NCBI GenBank assembly: GCA_937951345.1
Contig: CALFCF010000004.1
Location: forward strand, 21,341 to 85,340
DNA: 64,000 bases
Direction of reading: 5' to 3'
From: an uncultured Granulosicoccaceae bacterium
GTDB lineage: Bacteria > Pseudomonadota > Gammaproteobacteria > Granulosicoccales > Granulosicoccaceae
In this document: piece by piece, positions 1 to 8,637 of the stretch
Layout: each line of letters opens with the position of its first letter
How positions within the stretch are numbered: the stretch's first letter is position 1
Translations under genes and position numbers: made by a program
Notes under the pieces: generated by a model
Told to the model about the DNA's origin: nothing
The model's input: only the letters and a program-made list of their open reading frames with translations
Database searches by the model: none

Positions 1-130
1 GGGGTGCTGCAACCAATAACAACACATAAAATCGCAGAAAATTTGCCTTGGTCGCAGTCGAACGATCTGCAGTCATGCGTGGCTACGTTGCGCTATCTGA
101 ATGCGAGCTATTCGAGTGTAATTGAATCGA

Positions 131-1228
131 TCATGAGGGTTCCATGATTTCTATGCGGTTATTCGCCTTGCGCCCCTCAGTCGTTGTGTTATCGAAACGG
201 GGACTTTCCGCACCCAGGCTTCTCAAGCTAAAGCGTCGGGCTGATAAACCCTTTTGAATCAGGTAAGTACCGACTCTGCGCAAGCGATTACGTGTGAGTC
301 TGGCCTGACCTATCGCAGTGCCTCTGTTGTCAGTGTGTGATAGCAGCACAATATTCGCACTCGGAAAACGCTTCAACAGGTCTGCCAGAAAATCCAGTTG
401 AGCAAAGGACTCGGGTAACAAATCAGCGGTGCCTTCGATAAATTGTACACCTGACAGAACACCATTAAGTAGCGAACAACCATCCTCGCGCACGGGGTAA
501 CCGGTTCGTGAAGCGGGACATTCATCTACAGCATCCTCGACACCATCACCGTCAGAATCGCTGATAACCTCTGTCACTGCAGGCTCTTCTGGCACCGGTG
601 TTTCGACAGTGGTATCCCCGGTCGGCAGCGTCGTGGCAGAAATACTGGTGTCACGCCCACCAAACCGGTACACCGCCATAAGACTTGCAACCTGCGAGTC
701 GCGATCAAGAATATTACCTTCAAGCCGCAGAGAAAACCGACTTCCGAGAAATAGCTCTGCACCCACGCCGCCGCCAAAGTACACGCTGCCATCAGTTTCC
801 AAAGGAATGGCCACACTCAATTCACGGTCAATAAAACCCAATCCAACACGCCCGTACAATGCCAGTCCAAAATTGGAGGGCACCAATTGACGATCGCGTG
901 TATCAAACAAACGGTAAAGAACCGATGCCTCCAACGCGCTAAAGTCGATTGTTGACCCTGTGTTGAATTCTGCTTCACCTAGCGTCCAGGCTTGCAACTG
1001 CGCACTCGCCAGATTGCCGAAATCGCGACCCAGCAAAAATGTCGCGGCACTGCCTGTGTCAGCACTATCGAGTATGCGCTCACCGGCAGTGAGAGAATCC
1101 GGCTGGAGAAACGATGCTCCCCCGCCGATACCTATGTACCAGTCGTCGTCGAGAGACCACGCAGACGCCGGCAACAACAAGACGAAAAACGTAAAACACC
1201 GAGCGGCGACTAAGAAGTTATTTAACAT
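131..1228 (-). CDS. OmpA-family outer membrane protein with TSP3 linker
   Basis: Envelope protein of about 365 residues. A signal peptide (MLNNFLVAARCFTFFVLLLP...SAWS) is followed by an eight-strand-type barrel region beginning DDWYIGIGGG, a calcium-binding TSP3-like linker (SDSDGDGVEDAVDECP) and a C-terminal OmpA peptidoglycan-binding domain (GVQFIEGTADLLPESFAQLD ... LLSHTDNRG ... NNRIEI). The family anchors the outer membrane to peptidoglycan. The ORF track begins at a TTG at 1252. I prefer the third in-frame Met because the signal peptide follows it at once. The barrel start resembles that of the OmpA protein at 37.1-38.4 kb (SDWYIGGGLGF), so the two are probably paralogues. Domain assignment is firm; exact role unknown. 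Confidence 0.88.
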   Translation of the reverse strand: MLNNFLVAARCFTFFVLLLPASAWSLDDDWYIGIGGGASFLQPDSLTAGERILDSADTGSAATFLLGRDFGNLASAQLQAWTLGEAEFNTGSTIDFSALEASVLYRLFDTRDRQLVPSNFGLALYGRVGLGFIDRELSVAIPLETDGSVYFGGGVGAELFLGSRFSLRLEGNILDRDSQVASLMAVYRFGGRDTSISATTLPTGDTTVETPVPEEPAVTEVISDSDGDGVEDAVDECPASRTGYPVREDGCSLLNGVLSGVQFIEGTADLLPESFAQLDFLADLLKRFPSANIVLLSHTDNRGTAIGQARLTRNRLRRVGTYLIQKGLSARRFSLRSLGAESPRFDNTTTEGRKANNRIEIMEPS

Positions 1229-1607
1229 TTCACCCATCACGACACTTGCCAAGGCGCTGAACCGAAATTAGAAGGAGGTCATTATCGTCTGGATTCAACA
1301 GGCAGTGTCGGGTAATACTACCGACAGGCTGGAGACACTGGACTTTTGACTGCGATCCTATGGAATATAGTCAACAAACCGCCTGGTGCGGCACGTTCCA
1401 ACCCTTTTCGACATCGAAGTAGTATAATAATAAATTATGGCGGCATTCCAGGCACCTGTTCACATAACATTACATCGTCGCAGATGGCTTGATGTACTGT
1501 GCAGATTCTCAATAACCTGTATTTGACAATAAGCGGTGTGACGGATGTAATCACCGTCAACCAGAGAAACCCGGACAGCGGATGCCTCAAAGAACCGCCT
1601 CCCACCT
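1229..1607. other. Divergent intergenic region
   Basis: Non-coding stretch between two divergent genes, so it should hold both promoters. A TATAAT sits at 1423-1428 on the plus strand, but I find no well-spaced -35 box. No RNA gene or clear hairpin was recognised. Confidence 0.4.
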
Positions 1608-2765
1608 ATGAACAGCCAGCAATCAACCAACCGAAGCACCAGACAGCGATCAAAATCCAATCGCCACGATGCGACGCACCCGCGAAGTAACCGCAATCTA
1701 ATCATCATGGCGTTTCTGTTCTGCACGGTCGCACTGTGGCTGACTTTTGCAGTGGTTTTCGGCGGCCTTGGCGGCCACATATTCTCGACAATATCCCGCT
1801 CGGAATACCTACTGAATTCAAAAAACACTTATCACGAATCACATGAGGCGATGCTTGCCGAGCAGAAACTCTACAAAGACAAAATTAAAGAAGCAGCGAA
1901 ACGGGCAAAACTCGCACGCGGTGAAAGTGCTGCAGATTCCAAATACAAAAACCAAAAATCCGGTCGTCTGATTTTTGAAGAGGAAGTTCTGGCTAAACGA
2001 CTATCAACTGAAATCCAGGCTGAACTCGAAAAACAAGGAATCTCGGCAGACGATCGAGAGGCGATTGCACATGTCAGACGGGAGTTGCTTGAATCGAAAG
2101 ACGTCAGGCGATCAGATGTTATCGCCCTGCTTAAACTCAGGGAACAGCAACTTGAAAATGTAAAAGAAGGCAGAATCACCATACAGTCCCGCGCCGATAG
2201 TGATCAGGACATCCGTGATCAGCAGGGCGCGGTTCAGGAAACGATCGAGAGTGACCCAGAGCGATCCGAGTCGGTAGACGCTCCTGAAACCTATGTAGTG
2301 TCAGCGCCGGGATCAGGATCTGGGCAAGGGTCAATATTAGCGTCAGAATCGGAATCTACGTCAGGTTCAACATCGCCAGCGAACGCATCGGCAAGACCAC
2401 CGGCTACCACCGATACCGAACAACCCAAAGTAACAAATGTAACGGTTGCCAACCGGGTTCGTATCGACTTTCTTGACAATACCTGCGGTACACTTGGTGA
2501 TCAGTTCGAATTCATGCCTGTCGAGTACCGCAAAGGTAGCACGGCCATTAAAGGCTCCAGCCTTGATAGACTGGACACACTGATCAAACTTGCGCGTTCC
2601 TGCGGAGCGGTAAAACTGTCGGTATACCCGACTAAGACAGGGATAGCAGAGGACAATGAAACCGACAGGGATCTATTGTACCTACGCAATGCTGAAGTTA
2701 AATATTATCTTCTTCAACGCCTTGTACCGAAAGAATCTATTCACCTGTATGAGACACTGAATTGA
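1608..2765 (+). CDS. Inner-membrane coiled-coil protein with OmpA-like C-terminus
   Basis: Protein of 385 residues, not recognised as a named family. A basic, Ser/Arg-rich N-terminus precedes one transmembrane helix at about 33-55 (LIIMAFLFCTVALWLTFAVV). A charged, probably coiled-coil region follows (about 75-200, rich in K/E/A), then a Ser/Gly/Pro-rich low-complexity linker (about 225-275). The final ~110 residues look like a divergent OmpA domain: a FEFMPVEYRKGSTAIKGSSL strand/helix start and RNAEVKYYLLQRLV near the end. The layout (one membrane anchor, periplasmic stalk, OmpA-like end) suggests a peptidoglycan-contacting inner-membrane protein; this is inference. No clear ribosome site precedes the ATG, so the start is uncertain. 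Confidence 0.7.
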   Translation: MNSQQSTNRSTRQRSKSNRHDATHPRSNRNLIIMAFLFCTVALWLTFAVVFGGLGGHIFSTISRSEYLLNSKNTYHESHEAMLAEQKLYKDKIKEAAKRAKLARGESAADSKYKNQKSGRLIFEEEVLAKRLSTEIQAELEKQGISADDREAIAHVRRELLESKDVRRSDVIALLKLREQQLENVKEGRITIQSRADSDQDIRDQQGAVQETIESDPERSESVDAPETYVVSAPGSGSGQGSILASESESTSGSTSPANASARPPATTDTEQPKVTNVTVANRVRIDFLDNTCGTLGDQFEFMPVEYRKGSTAIKGSSLDRLDTLIKLARSCGAVKLSVYPTKTGIAEDNETDRDLLYLRNAEVKYYLLQRLVPKESIHLYETLN

Positions 2766-2926
2766 TAATGCATCAAAATAAACTGCAAAAGGAATGAATC
2801 AGAAGCTGCACTAGTACTGGCTCTGTTTCTATTTGCTTGTGCATTGGTGTCTGTTCACCTGGTTCCGCCCTGTTTGACGAGCGAATCAAACCAAAAACCC
2901 ACTCCTATAAATAACTTACCTGACCG

Positions 2927-3760
2927 ATGATTCACAGCTACACGTTGTTTGGCGATCCTGTTGACCATAGCCTGTCTCCGAAAATCCACTCGCTGTTCGC
3001 CGAGCAGGTGCAGCGACGCATCAACTATTCAACAACTCACGTGTCCTGCGATGGACTGGCGGCAGCGATTGAAAATTTTCAGGCGAGTGGAGGACAAGGT
3101 TGCAACATCACTCTGCCACACAAGGAACAGGCCGTGAATTTGTGCGATACGCTCGACGAAGCTGCACGAATTGCCGGAGCGGTTAACACCATACGATTTG
3201 AAAAAGACGGTTCCAGGAAGGGTTTCAATACCGATGGTAGTGGTCTTGTTGCCGACTTAACAGGTAATCTCAATTTAGATTTGTCCAACAAGCGTATTCT
3301 ATTGTTGGGCGCCGGTGGCGCTGCGCGCGGCATCATTTATCCCCTATGCCTGTCTGGTCCTTCGTCACTGACTATTGCAAACCGCACTCAATCGAAAGCA
3401 GAGCAACTCGCCGTAGACTTTGCGCAGCACGGCAATATCAACGCGACCTCACTGGAATCGTTAGCAGGCTCAGATATTTTCCACGGATTTGATCTGGTCA
3501 TTAATTCAACATCGGCGGCTTACCAGGGTGGTAGGTTAGATCTGCCTGCATCAATCCTGAATGAACGATCACAGATTTATGATCTGTCTTACAGTCGGGA
3601 CGCAAGCGTTGCCACGCCGTTTGTCACCTGGGGCACAGAGCACAATTGCGCGCATTGCGTAGACGGGCTCGGCATGTTGCTGGAGCAGGCGGCTGATGCG
3701 TTTTTTGTGTGGGAGGGCGTAAGACCCAAAACACGTATGATCAGTCCGCAAATACGTTGA
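2927..3760 (+). CDS. aroE: Shikimate dehydrogenase (NADP+)
   Basis: Reduces 3-dehydroshikimate to shikimate with NADPH in the chorismate pathway; cytosolic. The 277-residue length fits the family. The N-terminal substrate domain shows DPVDHSLSPKIH and NITLPHKE (catalytic Lys), and the nucleotide domain shows GAGGAARG followed by NRTQSKAEQLA. The end carries DGLGMLLEQAADAFFVWEG, the family's C-terminal signature. The ATG gives a normal N-terminus (MIHSYTLFGDPVDHSLSP). It lies in the same direction as the DUF192 gene 52 bp downstream. Confidence 0.96.
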   Translation: MIHSYTLFGDPVDHSLSPKIHSLFAEQVQRRINYSTTHVSCDGLAAAIENFQASGGQGCNITLPHKEQAVNLCDTLDEAARIAGAVNTIRFEKDGSRKGFNTDGSGLVADLTGNLNLDLSNKRILLLGAGGAARGIIYPLCLSGPSSLTIANRTQSKAEQLAVDFAQHGNINATSLESLAGSDIFHGFDLVINSTSAAYQGGRLDLPASILNERSQIYDLSYSRDASVATPFVTWGTEHNCAHCVDGLGMLLEQAADAFFVWEGVRPKTRMISPQIR

Positions 3761-3777
3761 GTTAACCGCAACAAGTT

Positions 3778-3814
3778 ACCAAACCGGATGGCGAACCGGA
3801 TACCGAACCGATAT
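3778..3814 (+). repeat. Degenerate short tandem repeat (AACCGGAT-type)
   Basis: Three near copies of an 11-12 bp unit (aaccggatggcg / aaccggatacc / gaaccgatatg) lie between aroE and the DUF192 gene and run into the first possible start codon. It is one of several short tandem duplications in this window. Confidence 0.5.
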
Positions 3815-4382
3815 GAATTTAGCGACTGAAGCGATATCAACAACGATATTAATGTCAATGAAGGAATGGCTAGTCACGGGGCAGCAAAAGATAACTCAAA
3901 AACAAACACGCCTCCCCCGGTTGTACATCGCTCGATTTTTTATACTGTCGATAGCATTACTGGCATCGTGTGCAGTTTCCGGGGTTGCCCGGGCAGACAA
4001 GCTACCGCAACCTCCCTTACAGACGGTATTGTTAGACATTGCGGGAACAACACTATTGACAGAATTAGCTGTCACACCTGTCGAGCGACAACGCGGCCTC
4101 AGTTACCGGCCATTACTGGAGCGCAACGCTGGTATGTTGTTCGTGTATCAGCAAGAGCGACCGTTGATTTTCACTATGCGAGAAACATCGATTCCGCTGT
4201 CAATTGCCTTCATCAACGAACAGCTCGAGATAATCGAAATCCTGACAATGGAACCGTTCGCGAAAGAAAATTATCCTTCAAGCCGTCCTGCACGGTATGC
4301 ACTGGAGGTCAACGCTGGCTGGTTCAAACAGAATGGGATCACCGCCGGTGCAAAGATAACCTTACAACCCGATACCGAATAA
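3813..4382 (+). CDS. DUF192 family exported protein
   Basis: Up to 189 residues. The last ~120 residues are a DUF192 domain: TELAVTPVERQRGLSYR, AGMLFVYQQERPLIFTMRET, PLSIAFINEQLEIIEI and the Pro/Ala-rich ARYALEVNAGWFKQNGI. The family is widespread and mostly uncharacterised. A hydrophobic segment (FFILSIALLASCAVSGVARA) precedes it; the LLASC could be a lipobox, making this a lipoprotein or secreted protein. The start is uncertain: no SD precedes the ATG at 3813, and an in-frame ATG at 3858 would also retain the signal sequence. The 3' end converges with purH at 36 bp. Confidence 0.85.
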   Translation: MNLATEAISTTILMSMKEWLVTGQQKITQKQTRLPRLYIARFFILSIALLASCAVSGVARADKLPQPPLQTVLLDIAGTTLLTELAVTPVERQRGLSYRPLLERNAGMLFVYQQERPLIFTMRETSIPLSIAFINEQLEIIEILTMEPFAKENYPSSRPARYALEVNAGWFKQNGITAGAKITLQPDTE

Positions 4383-4417
4383 CGTCTCGTTCCCGACGCT
4401 TAAGTGGCCTGATCTGA

Positions 4418-6127
4418 TCAATGCCGGAAATGGCGCATCCCGGTAAAAAGCATAGCCATGCCGTGTTCATTCGCGGCCTCTATGACTTCGTTGTCATTAC
4501 GCGAACCACCGGGCTGAATAATTGACGTTATACCCGCAGCTGCAGCCTCATCAATGCCATCCCGAAACGGGAAAAAAGCATCGGATGCGAGCGAAGCACC
4601 GGCAACAACCAACCCTTCATCCTGTGCTTTAATCGCTGCAATCCGCGCAGAATAGACTCGACTCATCTGGCCTGCACCGATGCCCACTGACTGTCCGTCA
4701 CGTGCATACACGATGGCATTGGATTTAACGTGCTTGGCAACTTTCCACGCGAACAACAAATCGTGCAGCTGAGTTCCATCCGGTTTACGTTCAGAGACGA
4801 TGCGGTAGCCCTCCGCTGAAAGTAACGCATCATCAGCAGACTGAATAAGGTAGCCACCACCAGCGGTTTTCAGTGATGGTGCAGTATCCATCGTCCAGGG
4901 GGCTTGTAGTTCAAGCACACGGATTGCCGGCTTGGTTTGCAATTTGGCAATCGCGGCAGAGGTAAATTCCGGCGCTAGCAACACCTCGACGAATTGCCGC
5001 TCGATGATGATACCAGCGAGATCTTCATCAACCGGGCCGTTAATCGCGATGATGCCACCGAATGCCGAGGTTGGATCGCAGGCGTACGCGCGTTCGTAGG
5101 CTGCATCGGCAGTGTCAGCAACTGCAACACCACAGGGATTGGCGTGCTTGACAATAACGCAACAGGTTTCGCTGAATTCACGGGCGAGATCAAGAGCAGC
5201 AGCAGCGTCCGCGATGTTGTTGTAGGAAAGTTCCTTGCCCTGAATTTGTTTTGCATCTGAAAGTGACGGGCTGCTTTGCCGTTGCATCAAGGACTTCTCA
5301 GGGTTTGCCGGATCACCAAACCGTCGAGATGATGCATCCACAAAAAAGGCCGCCTGCTGATGCGGATTCTCCCCGTAACGCAATGCCTGCTTCTGCTTCA
5401 GAAGCAGCAATCTGGACGGGTTGTTGCCGTTATCAGGGTCAGGCGTTGCCTTTGTCTTTGCCTTAGGGTCACTCGTATCATCTACAGTCCCTACCCGATG
5501 CTGATCATGATCGGAAGGTTTTGTCAGCGACGCTGATGCAGAAAGGAAATCAGCGATGACACAATCGTATTGAGCGGTGTGCGTAAACGCGGCTGCCGCC
5601 AGCTCGATCCGCAATTCATCTGAGACATCTCCGGTCTGTTCGATGCTGTCGGCGACGCGGGCGTAATCCTTCACATTGGTCACGATCGATACAAAAGCAT
5701 GGTTCTTGGCAGCAGCTCTGATCATCGCAGGACCACCAACATCAATATTTTCAATTGCTTGCGAAAAGTTACAGTCAGGTTTTTCAATGGTCTGGGCGAA
5801 TGGATAAAGATTGACAATGACAATATCAATGGTGTTGATGCCGTGCGCCGCAAGCACGCTATCATCAGTGCCTCTGCGCGCCAGGACGCCCGCATGCACG
5901 GCCGGATGCAGAGTCTTTACCCGGCCATCCATAATTTCCGGAAAGCCAGTCAATTCAGATACATCCACTACCGTCAGGCCCGCCTCACGCAGTACGGTCG
6001 CAGTTCCTCCCGTTGATACCAAGCGGTAGCCTGCCTGAGCCAGCCGATCGGCAAACTCAGCAACCCCTGACTTGTCCGACACACTTAACAGAGCAGTGCG
6101 TTGTTGTCGTTCAGACGCCTGATTCAC
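4418..6127 (-). CDS. purH: Bifunctional AICAR formyltransferase / IMP cyclohydrolase
   Basis: Catalyses the last two steps of IMP synthesis. The N-terminal IMP cyclohydrolase domain has [11 protein letters not shown] and [15 protein letters not shown]. The C-terminal AICARFT domain has [30 protein letters not shown] (catalytic Lys-His), DPTSAFGGI and the terminal [16 protein letters not shown] / QPGGSRND. At 569 residues it is about 40 longer than E. coli PurH; the excess is a polar, low-complexity insert between the domains (around residues 205-240, [18 protein letters not shown]). The start codon is GTG with an AGGA ribosome site. It lies downstream of fis, the usual gammaproteobacterial order, but purD does not follow. 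Confidence 0.97.
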   Translation of the reverse strand: MNQASERQQRTALLSVSDKSGVAEFADRLAQAGYRLVSTGGTATVLREAGLTVVDVSELTGFPEIMDGRVKTLHPAVHAGVLARRGTDDSVLAAHGINTIDIVIVNLYPFAQTIEKPDCNFSQAIENIDVGGPAMIRAAAKNHAFVSIVTNVKDYARVADSIEQTGDVSDELRIELAAAAFTHTAQYDCVIADFLSASASLTKPSDHDQHRVGTVDDTSDPKAKTKATPDPDNGNNPSRLLLLKQKQALRYGENPHQQAAFFVDASSRRFGDPANPEKSLMQRQSSPSLSDAKQIQGKELSYNNIADAAAALDLAREFSETCCVIVKHANPCGVAVADTADAAYERAYACDPTSAFGGIIAINGPVDEDLAGIIIERQFVEVLLAPEFTSAAIAKLQTKPAIRVLELQAPWTMDTAPSLKTAGGGYLIQSADDALLSAEGYRIVSERKPDGTQLHDLLFAWKVAKHVKSNAIVYARDGQSVGIGAGQMSRVYSARIAAIKAQDEGLVVAGASLASDAFFPFRDGIDEAAAAGITSIIQPGGSRNDNEVIEAANEHGMAMLFTGMRHFRH

Positions 6128-6167
6128 AGTGAATCCTCGATGAAGAGTAAAAATAGATGGTGTTTAA

Positions 6168-6206
6168 CCTGCTCTATTCATGAAGTCCCTTCACGAATAG
6201 AGCAGG
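6168..6206 (-). promoter_or_regulatory. Long perfect hairpin between fis and purH
   Basis: Inverted repeat with a perfect 12 bp stem (CCTGCTCTATTC / GAATAGAGCAGG), extended inside by TGAA/TTCA. It lies 32 bp past the fis stop and 41 bp before the purH start. No T-run follows on the minus strand, so it is not a standard terminator. It may be an RNA processing site, an mRNA-stabilising structure or a purH leader element. Confidence 0.55.
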
Positions 6207-6238
6207 CTAGCCGCTGCTAAAACCGCGCCGGTCAAGGG

Positions 6239-6682
6239 CTATTGGTCGCTGAGCCGGCTACGCAGTTTGCCTCTGCTTATGCCCAGATATGTTGCAGCGC
6301 GACTTTGGTTGTCATCACATATATCAAGCACATAATCTATCACTGCCGCTTCGACCTGTGATACCACCATCTGGTAGAGATCGCCGGGAGGTTGGCCGTC
6401 AAGCGCTGCAAAATATCTATTCAGCTCCTCGTACACACAGCACTGAAGCGCTGTCCTGCCGGGTACTGAATTCAAGTTTGACAGATGCCCCGCTGTCAAT
6501 GCCGGCTGCGACACGATATCCGACCCGACAGTAGCGTGCAGGGTTGTTGATAAGTGTGTGGATTGATTGTGCTTAACTTGTTCATCGTGCTCGGCAACAT
6601 GTGCTGTACTGATGTCGTTTGTCGCAGTGTCGCGCATCGTAGAGTTATCCGATGAAGATCTATAAGTATTTCTCAGACTCAT
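6239..6682 (-). CDS. fis: Fis family DNA-binding protein
   Basis: The C-terminal ~40 residues are the Fis helix-turn-helix (VEAAVIDYVLDICDDNQSRAATYLGISRGKLRSRL), and the ~45 residues before them match the Fis dimerisation core. Fis is a nucleoid protein that bends DNA and activates growth-linked promoters. Its place downstream of dusB and upstream of purH supports the call. It is longer than usual (147 versus ~98 residues) because of a polar Thr/His/Asn-rich N-terminal extension of ~60 residues. An internal Met at residue 16 is an alternative start; no clear SD precedes the first ATG. The ~925 bp separation from dusB is unusual, as the two normally form one tight operon. Confidence 0.85.
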   Translation of the reverse strand: MSLRNTYRSSSDNSTMRDTATNDISTAHVAEHDEQVKHNQSTHLSTTLHATVGSDIVSQPALTAGHLSNLNSVPGRTALQCCVYEELNRYFAALDGQPPGDLYQMVVSQVEAAVIDYVLDICDDNQSRAATYLGISRGKLRSRLSDQ

Positions 6683-6745
6683 TGTCTGAAGCAGTTAAAT
6701 TAGCGATCGAATTTTTAAATTATCAAGTATTTGCAAAGCTAACAT

Positions 6746-6769
6746 GCGAAAAGCCCGAAAACGGGCTTC
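6746..6769 (-). terminator. Intrinsic terminator-like hairpin upstream of fis
   Basis: Stem AAGCCCG / CGGGCTT around an AAAA/TTTT loop, read on the minus strand as CCCGTTTTCGGGCTTTT. It lies ~65 bp before the fis start. It would stop or attenuate read-through from dusB, implying a separate fis promoter or a short RNA ending here. The T-run is only four bases. Confidence 0.5.
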
Positions 6770-7142
6770 CACACTGTATTTTACTTTGCAATCGATCGAT
6801 TTAACGTGAGCGTTGTGATTCAGAACTGGTAATGGATGCTTGTTAATTTCCACGCGAATTTGCATTGCAGATTTATGTTGCAGATTTACGTTGTGGATTA
6901 ATTTTATTCCAGGACCAATAACGAATTTACCTTCCGTAGATTTACGCTGTCTCAAGCTTGCGCATCTTTCGTTTTTAATTCCTCTACCTGCAAGTCGAAA
7001 AAGAGATAACCCGGGCAAAGTTCGTGTACGACCTTGTGTGAATGCTTTAAAGCGCATCAACGCATTGCGTCAACGCACAGGATCCGAGGTACAGACAAAC
7101 AAATAATGAGACAAAAATCAAAACGAATATAAAAAAATATCA

Positions 7143-7173
7143 AAACAAACATGGAAACAAACATGGAAACAAC
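7143..7173. repeat. 12 bp tandem repeat (AAACAAACATGG x2.6)
   Basis: Two exact copies of a 12 bp unit plus a partial third, in the dusB-fis gap. Read directly from the sequence. Confidence 0.8.
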
Positions 7174-7607
7174 GTCGAAGCGCGTACTTGCGCTTTGATG
7201 CTTGCATATTAGCATTTCCGAAAACATTCAGCAGCAACTAATGTACTGATAATTACAACAGTTGACAAAATCCTTTACCGCTAGTGCAGCCACAATCTCC
7301 GTATAAACGGTTACGTATTTTTATCGATGAAGGAACGCTTGAACGGAGCGGCCGAGTGCAATTTCGGGTAGACGAATGTCAAATTCCATCAGATAGATAC
7401 AACAACTAAAGTCTTTTGGGTTAAACAAAAAACAATCACGGTTTCTGATAAATCGGAACCTGGAATTATAACTTCGAAAAAATCACGAGCATTCTGAGAC
7501 AGGCATCGAGGCAAGTTAACAAACGGGTTTTTATTGCGCTGATGACGCACACCCGGATCAGAGGGAACTGCACCGCGTCGATCCGCTACCCGTCACCGGG
7601 AGTTGTT

Positions 7608-8576
7608 TCAACTCGAAAAAAACGCATCAACCAGTTGCAGTTGATCAACAGCACTTTCAACCTGATTGATACGTTGTCTAAATTGTGCGGCATCGCGCTT
7701 ATTCTTCAGGTACCAGGCAATATGTTTTCGTGCGACACGAACACCACGATACTCCCCGTAAACCGAGTGAATGCCCTTTAGATGCCGAACAACCGTATTT
7801 TGTAACTCTGTTTTTTGCACAGAAGCGCGATCGATGTCAGTGCCATTATTCAATGCAGCTGATATTCGTGAAAAAATGAAAGGATCACCCTGGGCCGCCC
7901 GTCCAATCATCAATGCATCGGCACCGGTAAATTCAAGCACACGCCGCGCACTGGTTGAATCTGTTATGTCGCCGTTAGCAATAACAGGTATGTTCACTGC
8001 CTGTTTGATATCTCGTATCGTGTCATATTCAGCCTCACCTTTGAACCTGTCTTCACGTGTTCGCCCGTGAACTGCAAGACACTGAATACCATTACGTTCT
8101 GCGATTTGCGCAATACGCACGCCATTGCGTTGCTCAGGAGTGGGCCCGGTGCGGATTTTCAAAGTGACCGGCACGTTAACACCAGACACCACCGTAGCCA
8201 GTATTTTATCAACCAGCTTTTCGTCAGATAACAACGCAGAACCCGCAAGTTTTTTACAAACTTTTTTTGCCGGGCACCCCATATTGATATCGATCACATC
8301 AGCACCAAGCTTGATGTTAAAGCGCGCGGCAGCAAGCAGTGTGTCCGGGTCTGATCCGGCGATTTGAACAATATGCGGCCCGTCGAAATCAGTTTTTAGT
8401 ATACGGTTCCTGGTCTTTTCAGTGGCATGTAAAGTTGTGTCTGACGAAATCATTTCGGATGCAGCACAGACGGCTCCCTGCTCCAGACAGATCTGGCGAA
8501 ATACGACATCACTGATGCCCGCCATAGGCGCTAGCAGTAATTTGCCATCAAAATCGTAGCGACCAATCGAAAACAT
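7608..8576 (-). CDS. dusB: tRNA-dihydrouridine synthase B
   Basis: FMN-dependent reduction of uridine to dihydrouridine in tRNA; cytosolic. The 322-residue protein shows the Dus TIM-barrel signatures: LAPMAGISDVVFR, DINMGCPAKKVCKKLAGSAL (the catalytic Cys loop), VTLKIRTG, VHGRTREDRFKG, VIANGDI and DALMIGRAAQGDPFIF. The length is normal. It follows the DUF3426 gene by 61 bp on the same strand, inside the accBC-prmA-dusB-fis-purH block. Confidence 0.96.
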   Translation of the reverse strand: MFSIGRYDFDGKLLLAPMAGISDVVFRQICLEQGAVCAASEMISSDTTLHATEKTRNRILKTDFDGPHIVQIAGSDPDTLLAAARFNIKLGADVIDINMGCPAKKVCKKLAGSALLSDEKLVDKILATVVSGVNVPVTLKIRTGPTPEQRNGVRIAQIAERNGIQCLAVHGRTREDRFKGEAEYDTIRDIKQAVNIPVIANGDITDSTSARRVLEFTGADALMIGRAAQGDPFIFSRISAALNNGTDIDRASVQKTELQNTVVRHLKGIHSVYGEYRGVRVARKHIAWYLKNKRDAAQFRQRINQVESAVDQLQLVDAFFSS

Positions 8577-8637
8577 CGTGTGAAGTTGTAACCTTGATTC
8601 GAATAGGTTGAGAGCGTCAGGTCGAAACGGCGGACAC

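Larger units (their letters stand above)
6683..7607. other. Large AT-rich gap between dusB and fis
   Basis: About 925 bp with no credible protein gene. It is more AT-rich than its flanks. It holds a hairpin with a short T-run on the minus strand (6751-6768), three near copies of an AGATTTAYGYTG word (about 6870-6950) and a 12 bp tandem repeat (7143-7173). It probably carries the fis control region; an RNA gene cannot be excluded. Confidence 0.5.

Noticed and set aside
6695-7060. 121-codon minus-strand ORF in the dusB-fis gap
   Set aside because: It contains the terminator-like hairpin and the short repeats, has no recognisable motif and no clear ribosome site; most likely random.
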